Shown here piece after piece: positions 34,959 to 45,232 of a DNA stretch of 64,000 nt (position 1 is its first letter; each line of letters opens with the position of its first letter). A model generated the notes under the pieces. The model saw only the letters and a list, made by a program, of their open reading frames with translations. It was not told the DNA's origin and ran no database searches. The stretch lies in contig JAULSR010000002.1 in assembly GCA_030512295.1 (NCBI GenBank), forward strand, positions 6,138,001 through 6,202,000. Reading direction: 5' to 3'. The translations under genes were made by a program, and so were the position numbers. This DNA is from Bombardia bombarda. Its lineage: Eukaryota; Ascomycota; Sordariomycetes; Sordariales; Lasiosphaeriaceae.

Positions 34959-35956
34959 ATGGCAGCAATTCCAACAGTCGCCCTCATTACTGCCGGTACT
35001 GCCGGGCTCGGCGCCGCAACTGCTCGCTTGTTCGCCAAGAACGGCTTTCGGGTCGTGGTGAACTACAGCAGCAACCGTGACAGGGCGGACTCCCTAGTCG
35101 ACGAACTTGAGAGCATATCAACCCTGACCAAATCATCTGAAAAGCCCGACTACCAGGCCATCCAGGCCGATCTATCCAAGCGGGATGACATCCTTCGCCT
35201 CGTCTCCGACACGGTGGCCTCCATGGGAAGGCTGGATGTCGTCTTCTCCAACGGAGGCTGGACTCGCTACCGGGGCATGGCTGGCTTGGACGATAACGTA
35301 GACGAGGAAGATTGGGACCGATGCTTCAACATGAACGTCAAGTCGCATCTCTGGCTGATGCATGCTGCCAAGAGTCACCTGGATGAGTCCGAAGGCGCAT
35401 TCATCACTACAGCCTCTCTCGCCGGCCTAAGAGTCGGCGGAAGCTCTCTTGTAAGCACATGCGTCTTGTTCTAGGTAACCTGGTTTCATGGTGCATGAGA
35501 ATCCAACCCACTTACATGGAACAAATGGACATGCATGTAGGCATATTCAGTCACAAAAGCCGCCCAGATCCACCTGGCCAAGGGGCTGGCCCTCTTAGCT
35601 GCACCAAAAATCAGGGTCAATACTGTATCGCCTGGGTTGATGCTCACGGTAGGTTACATACCTCCCACAGTATACTCGCTGCCCCTCCCTGTGCTCATGT
35701 GTGAGATTGAAAACAGGAATGGGGTCTAAAATTCCCAGTCGAAAAGCAAGAGGAAGCACGAGACCGAACTCCACTTAAGCGCCTCGCAACGGTTGAGGAC
35801 GTCGCAGAGCAAGTACTGTGCTTTGTCAAGAGCAAGAGCGTCACCGGTATGTCAGGCACACCTCACTTGTAAGCTTCAAACGAGGTATCAACAATAGTCG
35901 CTAACCCAGAATAAAAAGGCGCAAATGCAGTGATTGATGGCGGCTTGAATCATTAA
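34959..35956 (+). CDS. Classical short-chain dehydrogenase/reductase
   Basis: Four exons, 34959-35450, 35541-35648, 35717-35846 and 35919-35956, encode about 255 residues, the normal size of a classical SDR. The NAD(P) loop is TAGTAGLG (11-18); SNGG takes the place of the usual NNAG; the catalytic set is Ser153, Tyr166 and Lys170 (AYSVTKAAQ). The Asn of the tetrad is probably in MNVKSH. RVNTVSPGLM and the closing GANAVIDGG are typical. These enzymes oxidise or reduce alcohol/keto groups of small molecules in the cytosol; substrate not predictable. The first exon boundary cuts right before the catalytic Tyr. It diverges from the monooxygenase-ADC gene and converges on the MFS transporter gene, suggesting a shared pathway. 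The last exon codes only 12 residues. Confidence 0.88.
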
Positions 35957-36283
35957 CAGCACGGACTAATATATTCCTGAAACACATACACGCTTTACAG
36001 GGAACAGCTCTGCATTCTGGTAATATCCAACACTTTGTATCCAACACGTGTATTAAGAGACGTAGCCCTGTCGTTGGTATATATAATGAACACACATATT
36101 TCACCCGTCAGACTTATATCCTTTCCCCTCCTATAACCAACGGGGAGCTATCCGGTATATAAACCACTTAGAGACGCCTTTTCGCATATTATTACTTGCC
36201 AGACCAGCGCAGACCAGCGCCCCGAACTACCAGTGAAAGGGAAAACAGAAAACAGAAATGAAACCGGGGTATCTACCAACCAA
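35957..36283. other. Convergent spacer between SDR and MFS genes
   Basis: 327 bp, AT-rich, with the 3' ends of both genes and a duplicated AGACCAGCGC at about 36202-36222. No other feature is seen. Confidence 0.6.
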
Positions 36284-38282
36284 TCACTCGCCAACCTCGC
36301 GATCATCATCCCAATGAATATAAGAAATGACAGGCCACGTCCACGACGCGTGCCGGATCCGCTTCCCCCAGATGTACAGCGGCACCCACATCAGAATAAT
36401 AAAGCCAGAAATGGCGGCCATGACGCCGTACGCGTCTTGGTATCCAGACTCAGCCACCCACGTGTTGGTGTAGAACGACAGCAAGAAGCCAAACAGAGAC
36501 TTGAAGCCCATAACGGCGAGCGTCACCTCGCCCGCTACAGGCCGGTACGCATCAATGACATAGACAAGACACACGTTGGTGCCCTGCACGACGGCAAAGT
36601 TCACTGTCCATCAGTTGTCAGCAGCCAATAACAGCACAGACAAAAACCTCAAGAAAACAAAACAACTTACAAAGAGTAAGCCCAATAGTCGGACACATCC
36701 AATGCAGCTTATGCTCAATGCCCACCCCGTACAGAATCAGCGCCAGCGGCGCAGCAATCAGACACGGGATCATCGCCGGCAGCCGCATCTCGGGGTCGCG
36801 CACGCCGCCGTTCCGCCGCGTGAACCAGTCGGCAATCACGTCGCCCAGCTGCCCGCCCGCCGGGATGCCCAGGATGGAGCCGATGACTGCGCCGATGAAG
36901 CAGAGCCCGACCTGCCACGACTCGAACCCGTACGTGTTGGCGTAGGCGACCTCGACGTTGGACGTGACGGCGACGAGGAAGCCGATGGTGGCGGCCTCGA
37001 CCAGGGCGGACCACAGCACGGGCGGCAAGCAGATCAGGCCCAGCGGGCGGACGATGAGCTTGAAGAGACCCTCGTGCGTGAGTGTTTTGTGGAAGATCTT
37101 GAGGGAGCCGAGGTAGGATGTCCTGGTGGGTGTGATGGTTGGTGAGGACGTCACCCGCTCAACGTCGGAGGCTGATGCTTCGCACTTTTCGGACTTTGCT
37201 AGTACAGGGCTGGTGGAGGCGGTGGTCGATGATGATGCGTTTGGCTGGTCCCGGATGTATGCCGTCTCGGGAAAGGTGAAGAAGGCCAATAGGAGGACGA
37301 AGCCGACCAGTGCGGCAGCGACCTCGTAGATGACTCTCCATTCGTGCTGGATGGTGATCAACCTATGGGGGAAAGTCGTTAGCGTGGGGTTAGCAACTGC
37401 GTATTGAATACGCGCTTAAGGTTACTTACCCTGAGATGACAATGCCGAATGAGACCCCGACGGCCAGGAAGGCGGTGTAGAGGGACATGACAGTGCCACG
37501 TTCATGGAGGAAAAAGACATCGGCAATGGTGATGGGTGCTGAGCAGATGTGAGTTGGCCATAAAATTTCAGATGACAAGTAAGGCCAAAGAGGGCGACGT
37601 ACCGATTGTTTCAGCAGCACCGGCTCCAAAGCCCATAACGATACGGCCGGCAAGGAACCCATCGTACGTGTGATCGAAGCAGAGCCAGATAGCACACGCA
37701 GTATAGATGAGATAGCTAAGCACGTATGTTGGCCGCCGGCCGTACTTGTTCGCCACTGGTACCCAGATGAAGTTGCCGATGCCCTGCATCAGAGCAGTGG
37801 TGGTGAAGAAGTACGAGACCTTGGCAACAGATGATTCAAAAAAGGCCGGGTTCAGGCCTGGGTTGGCGCCGGGGAAGAAGTCCATGGTGGTGGCGACGAT
37901 GGCGATGGTTGGACCGGCGGCGAGGAAGTTGCACATCATCATGGCAATGCATATTACTATTCACAGATGGGTCAGAACTGGGACGGACTATCACTCTGAT
38001 TCTTGGTGTGTGCTAACCAGTTGCGATGTAGTACTTGTACCATTGTGACCTTGGTGGTGTTAGTGTAAGTCATAGTTTGGTCTGGATATATAGGTATGTT
38101 GGAGAAACAAGTTACCAGTTCAGAGGATCATTGGGATCCGTAGAAGGCGTAGGAATCAGGATAATCTCGTGAGTATCAAGGTGACGGAGGCGGATATTTC
38201 CCATAGTCCTCACTCGAGCCTTCTCAGCTGCTTGCACCTCGTGGTTGGCGTCCAACGCCGCGGCAATCTGATCTTGGGCCAT
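36284..38282 (-). CDS. Major facilitator superfamily transporter, drug:H+ antiporter-like
   Basis: Six exons: 38282-38116, 38049-38018, 37956-37603, 37538-37430, 37362-36671 and 36603-36284, giving about 557 residues. A soluble N-terminus ends at DPNDPLNW, the usual entry into the first membrane helix in fungal DHA1 carriers. The signature loop between helices 2 and 3 is VPVANKYGRRP, and the exon 3 end GFGAGAAETIAPITIADVF matches helices 4-5. A cytosolic Ser/Thr-rich loop (about residues 256-300) separates the two six-helix halves. Exon 2 is a 32-base micro-exon. Fungal members export toxins, drugs or secondary metabolites, or import small metabolites, by proton coupling at the plasma membrane. 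Substrate unknown; its position beside the SDR and monooxygenase genes suggests transport for the same pathway. The in-frame non-ATG codons upstream were rejected as starts. Confidence 0.87.
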
Positions 38283-40524
38283 ATTGGAAGGAATGGAAAA
38301 CACGGAAGAGTTCGAAAGCGTGGTATTGATGGCACAAAAACACGCAAAGCGCGTAGTGACGAGATTCACAATTTTGTCAGCGGATCTGACGAGGTCGATG
38401 AGGTCGACAGGCCCGTCAAAAGATCAAGCCTGCTACCAAAGAGATGGTAGATGTAAGGCCGAGTAGCCGTCCAGATCCATTCACAACTTGCAGATAAGGG
38501 GATGGGATGCGGCCTATATACCTGACCTGAGACTGAGAGCCAACGACATCCACGGCTGCATGCACGCGAGGATGCGAGGGCGTTGGTGGACAATGCATGC
38601 GAATTGAGAAGCTGGGCCGAAATGTCAGCTTTTCGGCTCTCCCAGCTGCTTGCCAGCCTCAATGCAATTCTGGTCTGGGGAGTGCTCGGGCGGGCGAGCA
38701 TGGGATGGTCGAGACCCCGGAATGCAACTGAGTTCACCGAGTGGCTCGAAAAGAGTCGAGATTGGCCCTTGGCTTTATCGCGGATGCGACATGCAGCCGC
38801 CACGCACCAACACACGGACGCCCTCGAGAGAGGATGTGATGGGCGCGCGCGATGAAACGAGCAAGGACAAAAACGTGGACGCCAAACACCAAACAGCCTT
38901 GGCTCTGCTTGCTCTGCCTTGGCCAGGAAAGCCACGAAGCTTTATTATTATATCCGTAATTCCAATCTGCCCGTCACTGGCGATCGATGAGTGGCCGGGG
39001 GAGGTCTGTCATGATCTGAAGAGAATGTTGGCGAGCTCGAGCTGCAGCCACTGGCTGGGGTGCAGATATGGGTGAGATGCTGGTCACTAATTAAGACATC
39101 CATGGATTTGAACCTGACGTGCGCGCCCCAAAACCGCTCTGAAATGAGTGCTTGTAATCTGCATCCCGTTGGTCTTGGCACCACTCTGGTGCCCTCGAAA
39201 CGTGGTGATTGTGAAGGGCCGGGCGGTCGAAACTTCTCAAAGAAGAAGCTTGTTTTCTAGCGCGTCTGCGGCCTCGTCTGCTACGCATTAGCGGTACGTA
39301 CACTATTGGCAGTGCCACTCCCGCCCGCGCGCGCGGGACGAGCCACCACCGCCTCGCTCATCGTTTATTGCGGCTACACTTGATTTCTCGGTAACCAATT
39401 GCCTTTGCAGACGGTTTAATCATCGCGAGAACTGTTAGATAGGTTGGACCCTTGGAATGCCCTAGGGGTAGCGCGTGTCACCACGGACGTGACGATTTCC
39501 CCAGATTTCCATGTAGCACACCCTAGGTAACGTTCTAGCCAGTAGCAACTTCTTGCTAGGCTTAGAGGTCCCACTTGAAGTCTCACGGAGCTGTGTCGAG
39601 TGTCGACGGTTTCCTTCGAGAAGACCATGTGTGAATGAGTGGGACCAATTGCGACAAGCATCAGGCTGCCAGGCTTGAGCAAGCTTGCAACTAGGACTGC
39701 CTGAAAACAATACTAGCCAGCTACCTTAGGTTGATCCAACATTCGCAACTTGATGACTCGCAGCACTCGATGAATGCTTAGATAATTATCCGAATGTACT
39801 GCGCCGTAGTGTTACTGAAGGCAGTTCCCATGCACCTGGGGCCTGGGACCTGCGAACGGACACTCAAGGGCCAATTGAAAGGGCCAATTGACTTTAGCTA
39901 CAAGCGTTGGACAGAGGTTCGCCCAAGCGACCGTTCATCCAATTTATAGAGTCCTGCCGCGCTCGCCTTGTCACAAATTTAATGTATTCCTGTAACCCGG
40001 GCCAATCAGCAATCCTCATTCATACGAAGTACCGAGCAGTTAGTAGTGGCGCTGTGGCTGGAGTCATTTGTGGCTGAAATATTGTAATTCTTAGTAAATT
40101 TCGTACTAGCTCTCTCCACCTGGTCCAGGACTACCTACTGTGTTTACATCATCTCGTGTGAAGCTCAGAACGCGCCAATCTCGTATATCGCATCAAACAG
40201 CATAACCAGCAACGACGAGTCAAAAAAGTGAAGGTCATCTCATTCAATTGACCCGTGACCTCCAGCTTCAGGTGAGACTAATTCTATACCATTATCTGTC
40301 TTTTTTTTTTCTTCTCCGCAACAGCTCTATCGTTTGCGACAGATACTGCCAGCTGTCCGGTGACTGCCGACGCGACGCGCCAGTTTATCGTCAGATTTGC
40401 GCACTTTGAAGCACGCTGAATAACATCTGCGCAAATTATCCACCCTCAGTGCTAAAACGAAGTTTTTGGATCGCCAAATCAGAATTTTGACCGGCAACTA
40501 CCAATTCTGATTCCAACCGTCAAG
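38283..40524. other. 2.2-kb divergent region between MFS and chromodomain genes
   Basis: Contains the two promoters and no believable gene. A CG-alternating patch (GCGCGCGCGGG) occurs near 39327. 40270-40520 is the leader of the chromodomain gene with a pyrimidine tract. Confidence 0.55.
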
Positions 40525-41672
40525 ATGCCGTTCGACTCAGAGCAGCCCATTGAAGACCTGGAACCGCCCTATTTTCCCTTGGTTCAGAGCGACCTCAAGT
40601 AAGTACCGATTCAGGCTCGTTCGCTCCTTCTCCACTTGCTAAGCGCTTTTTGTTTCTTTCAGCTGTCATCCCACACGGCAACCCCGCGCATTCCAACATA
40701 ACTATTCGCATCACGTTCACTAACGCATCCTGCAGCGCGGGCGGTCCTTTATCCTACGGATCCAGAGACGGCTCAGAATCTCTTGGTGAGGACAACGGCG
40801 CAGGTTCAACTGTTGTCACCCTTGAGGATGAGATAGAGGAGTTGGAGGACGGCAACATGCCCAACAGCGCGCCCGTTGCAGACATAGGTCTCGAGGACGA
40901 GGAGGAGGCAGCCCCGGCAGTCGCAGCACCGAGAAGACGTGGCAGACCATCTGCATCCGCGACACCAACCCCCGCAAAGCCCACCAAGGCAGTTGTTAAA
41001 ACCCCGCGGTTGGCGAAAAGCAACGCCACGCCAAACGCCAGTGCAAAGGCAGCCGTAGCTCCGAAGAGCAGTGGTCGCAAGCGCGCGGCCGACGAGGTAG
41101 AGGCCGAGCCTGAGGCCGAGGATGCACCCCCGCCGGCTAAACGTGGCCGCCCGCCCAGGAGCGCGAGTGCGAAAGACAGCGCGCGACTTGCCGTTAAGGC
41201 CGCCAAGGCGCCTGTTGCTCGCGGTCGCGGTCGTCCCGCCAGGGCTACTACCGTTGCCACTACTACCGCTGTTGCTCAGCCCAAGGCTCCTGCGGTAAGT
41301 ACCACTTCATATTATATTAGTATTGTGCCGCAATTGGTATTCTAACGTGTTGCATAGGCTGCCGCGAAGTCAGACAAGCCCAAGCGTGGCCGCCCCAGAG
41401 CTGACGCCGCCGAGACATATGAGGTGGAAGAGATTGTCGATTCCCGGATCGACGCCGACACGATGGAGCACATGTACCTGATCAAGTGGAAGAATTATGG
41501 TGCTGACCAAAATACGTGGGAGCCCAAGACAAATATCCTCGAGGGTGCTGCGGATCTCCTGCAGAAATTCGATCTTCACAAGAAGAAGCCCAAGTCGGAG
41601 GACGCCGACGATTCTGAGGAGAAGACGGTGGCAAAGCCCCGGGGCCGTCCTAGACGCCCAAAAAAGAACTAG
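40525..41672 (+). CDS. Chromodomain protein with multiple AT-hooks
   Basis: Exons 40525-40598, 40736-41294 and 41358-41672 give about 315 residues. An acidic segment (about 50-83) is followed by Ala/Lys/Pro-rich DNA-binding linker with AT-hook cores at 91-96 (RRRGRP), 160-164 (KRGRP), 187-192 (RGRGRP), 219-223 (KRGRP) and 305-309 (PRGRP). Residues 231-282 are a chromodomain: YEVEEIVDSRI, YLIKWKNYG, NTWEP supply the aromatic cage Tyr, Trp and acidic/Trp positions that bind methyl-lysine. There is no chromo shadow domain, so this is not HP1 itself; a partner such as the Neurospora chromodomain protein CDP-2 is a possible relative. Likely role: reading histone methylation on AT-rich chromatin in the nucleus. 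Intron 1 has two acceptors; only the distal one (40735) keeps the frame. Confidence 0.82.
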
Positions 41673-42681
41673 GCCTAGTCTGAGTTCTCGTCTTTCCTGC
41701 TTTTTTTCTGGGGTTTACGGGTCTGCTTTTCTGGTTGAGGTACAAAAACAAAAGCATATCGGGTCTTAATCTCGGAGTTTGATAGGGTGGTCATTTGTCT
41801 TTTAGGTAAGGGGTCAGTTTTATTCTATTACCCTATGGAAAGCCGCTAGCGTCTAGGACAACAGATGATAGCAAGTGAGCGGTGCGGCGACTTCCAGCAA
41901 ACGGTGTCGGCGACAAGTCGCGAGTTGAGATAGCATTAGCGTAGCGTAGCTAACTTAATTAACAAGCGTACATATCTTCACAGAATAGCTCATTTTCCAA
42001 CCGCTCTCCGAGGCGATACCAATCATAATCCTTATCTTATAGTCGTTTATTTTAATATTTTCCGACATATAACTATATTCGCTCCTTAGCTAGAAGTCGA
42101 GTTAGGGGTTTTTGTGTAAAATACGTCACTTTTCCCTACAATGCCACCCTGGTTTGTTTGTTAGTTCGGTTTTTGAGACAGGGGTCAGGACCAAGACTTT
42201 CTAACTCAACGAAAAGACGGCCAATTTTGATCAAATAAAAAGGAATACTCAGAACAGAGGTTGAGGCATTCTTTACGAAGGCAAATTTTTAACGTTGAAA
42301 TACGTTGTGAGGTCGTGGAACTGCTGCAAGTTGAAGTTTTGACCGGGACCCCTGCGCCGGAAGCCAAACTAACAAACAAACCAGGGTGGCATTGTACGTG
42401 TTTGGTCGGTCTGCGGAGCCTTGGGACGTGATCCGGGCCAGAAGCTACCCTTGCGCTCGCCCCAGACGCTACCACCATCCGATCGCTCCTATCCCTGATA
42501 ACTGTCCTTTTATTATTCAAGGTTCAGCAAAAGACACCTTCAACAACTAAACAAACTTTAAATACATCAGTTCTATACCAACAACAATTGACTACTGCCG
42601 TCTAATCTCGACTAATAAACTACCCCACCTCTCGAACGTCGCGAAAGCGCAAACAAAAAAAACCTGACCACGTCGCCAAAG
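41673..42681. other. Spacer with inverted-repeat element
   Basis: 1.0 kb between the chromodomain and PQ-loop genes, both +. 42139-42394 is a small TA-flanked inverted-repeat element (entered separately). The AT-rich DNA before it is the 3' end of the upstream gene; the DNA after it is the leader of the next gene, with many AAC/CAA words. Confidence 0.6.
42139..42394. mobile_element. Tc1/mariner-type MITE, 256 bp, TA target duplication
   Basis: The 28-bp ends 42139-42166 and 42367-42394 are perfect inverted copies beginning CAATGCCACCCTGG, and both are flanked by TA, the target duplication of Tc1/mariner and Fot1/pogo elements. A further 20 bp inside each end (42167-42186 and 42347-42366) is still clearly related, with most differences being C/T or A/G transitions. 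The centre has no open frame. It therefore looks like a non-autonomous element mobilised in trans, and the perfect ends suggest it inserted not long ago. It sits about 290 bp upstream of the PQ-loop gene start, so it may touch its promoter. Confidence 0.8.
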
Positions 42682-43672
42682 ATGGACGCGCTACGCTCCG
42701 CCCTCCAGCCAGTGACGAGCAACCTCCCGGCCCCGATCCGCGATCTGGGCGTGTCGCTCATCGGCGACAAGTGCTACAAGGCGCTAGTGCTCGACCTCGA
42801 CGTCGAGAATACTGAGTGCGTCAAGCTCCTCGTGAGCAAGGGGCTCGGCATCGGCATCGTCGGCGCCTCGTCCATCGTCAAGGTGCCGCAGATCATCAAG
42901 ATCGTCAACTCCAAGTCGGCCAGCGGTGTGTCCTTCCTGTCGTACCTGCTCGAGACCACCAGCCTGCTCACCTCGCTCGCCTACAACGTCCGAAATGGCT
43001 TCCCCTTCAGCACCTTTGGCGAGACCGCCTTGATCCTGGGCCAAAACGTCATCATCACTGTCCTCGTGCTCAACTACAGCGGCAGGGCCAGCCTGGCTGC
43101 CCTGCTCGTGGCTGCGCTGGCTGTCGGCGCAGTCACCCTCTTCAGCCAGAACCTGCTCGACATGGGCACGCTCAGCTACCTGCAGGCTGGCGCCGGCGCG
43201 CTGGGCATCGCTAGCAAGGTTCCCCAGATCGCTGCCATCTGGCAACAGGGCACCACCGGCCAGTTGAGCGCATTTGCTGTGAGTTTTTGGCCCTTCCTTT
43301 TCCTCCCCATTTCCTACCCTACCCTATCTACCGCAGTCACTGACATGCCCTCCTTCACAGGTCTTCAACTACCTCGCCGGCTCGCTCTCGCGCATCTTCA
43401 CAACGCTGCAGGAGGTGGACGACAAGCTGATCCTCTACGGCTACATCGCGGGCTTCGCCCTGAACCTCGTGCTGGCTCTGCAGATGATCTACTACTGGAA
43501 CGCGCCGTCGGCCAAGGCCAAGGGCAAGCAAAAGGTCAAGGAGGCGCCGATCCCCGCCAAGGCGGCAGGCAGCGCCGGAACACCATCGTTTGCGTCCGTG
43601 GCTGCGGCCAAGTCGGCGTCGACGACGGCGACACCCCCTAGGAGGGGCCCTACAACTCGCCGTCGCGGTTAG
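42682..43672 (+). CDS. MPDU1: PQ-loop membrane protein, MPDU1 (Lec35) family
   Basis: Two exons, 42682-43278 and 43361-43672, give about 302 residues. Two PQ-loop repeats are visible: GIVGASSIVKVPQIIKI near residues 56-75 and GIASKVPQIAAIWQQ near 174-190; each is followed by hydrophobic helices, for about seven membrane spans. The spacing and the N-terminal LDVENTECVKLLVSKGLGIG block agree with MPDU1, an endoplasmic reticulum protein needed for use of dolichol-phosphate-mannose and -glucose in N-glycan and GPI-anchor assembly. The tail after the last helix is Lys/Ala rich (KAKGKQKVKEAP), cytosolic by inference. The intron falls between the second PQ loop and the next helix. Start ATG lies in a good context (AAAGATGG). 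Confidence 0.9.
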
Positions 43673-45232
43673 ACGGGCGTCTTGTTGCTTTTTGGGCTAT
43701 CAGGGGGTTTTTGGAGTTGGGTTCAGAGCTAATCTGTTTGCTTGGGGCGTCTTTGGCCGATAATTCAATCATGATATGCTGTTTTGCCCCATCGTATTTA
43801 TGTCGCTCTCGTAGATTCTTTCCCCAGAAAGCGATCACCAGATATGATTCGTCCTTCACTTGAGGTTTCCAGATCAGGCTGGCATGTCGCACCCATTTAC
43901 GTGTCGGCAGCTGTCGTCTAACCCCATCGTTCCTGTGAGTCGTGGGATAATTACTAACGTGTCAGTCTTTGATTCGGATGGATGTGCTGTAACTTTTGCT
44001 GCACCAGTTACCGCGACTTGCAGCTCGCGTAAGGGCACCCTCACATATTCCTCTGATGATCCTGCATGTCGGAACGCCCTAGTTAATGGTCGAGACTACC
44101 AGCCAAGGTGAATTTCCCCACCCCCACAGCCCAAAAGGGCTGCATGCGGAGATGGCAATGCAACGATATTATCAGGAGGATACAAGACAGAAGAGTTTAA
44201 GCAATCTAAAAAGCATGCATTCCCCGGCCACTTGCTGCATGAGAGGGGGTCATGGTGGAAGGTCAAATCTCCCAAGTGACTGCCATCGAGAAGAAGTGAA
44301 GCTCAAAAGCAAAGCCCAACAACTTGGAACCTCTTCCCTGGCAGACAGACAAAGCTCTTGTTAGCAGCTTGGCGGTTCAATAAATGCTCCGGGGCACTTC
44401 CAAGAAAAATTGTTAGTGCCCGCCCAATTAACCAGGTACTGTAAGTACCCCAAGTTTTCCTTTCCCACATACCAAATTACATACCCTTCAATCGTTACAT
44501 GTGCCTTATCATGTTCATAAATCCAAAATAGAGGTCCTCACCGCCCCGCGTTTCTTTTTTATGACGGACATTCCTTCCAGGCAAACTCCCAGTGGCAGCA
44601 TGGCCTCGGCCTGATAGCGCCAAGATAGCGCCAATTGCGAGATCGCAGAGTGGAACCATTGTCTTGCCTCGAACCTCCAACCCGCCATGCTTACCGCCAG
44701 ACCGATGCTTTCCATATGCTATGCTTCCCGTTACCGATGACGAGCGGATAGAATTGGAAAGATGGCTGGTGGGTTGGTGGTGACGGGTGACGGGTGACGG
44801 GTAAATACAGTGCGGTTGCGTGCTCTTCTCCAGTGGAGGCTCTTTAGCATGTTCTCATCCCGCTCTTTGATGGCGCCATCCCAGACGACACTCAAGTCAT
44901 CAATCATCAACGGTTGCGTGCTACCCATCTAAGGGAAAGTTCTCCCCGCGATTCCCCGTGTTTCTCATGTTCCGTACTACTACTGTACGATGCCGCTTTC
45001 TGGGGACTGCGGTCTGCAGCTCGCTGCTAGCTTCCATCCTCCATTTCTCTAGGGTACACCGCGAGATAGCAGTTATCTGACTCAAGCCCTGTCTACCAGG
45101 ATACGTGTTTACCCTACCTACATGAGGTGCCCTATCTCCATCTGGGACTCTATTGCTTTTTAGGTCGACTTGTTTCTCCCATTCCGTCTCGCTCTACTAC
45201 TCTACTTACCCCCAATCTCCCAAGCAGACACA
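43673..45232. other. Spacer upstream of the choline sulfatase gene
   Basis: 1.56 kb with no coding frame of quality. A TGACGGG octamer-type repeat (three copies) lies at about 44780-44803. The last 150 bp are C/T rich, typical of a leader. Confidence 0.55.

Noticed and set aside
38283..38369. Upstream extension of the MFS transporter to 38369
   Set aside because: First codon would be GTG, and the added residues do not resemble the family; ATG at 38282 fits fungal DHA1 lengths.
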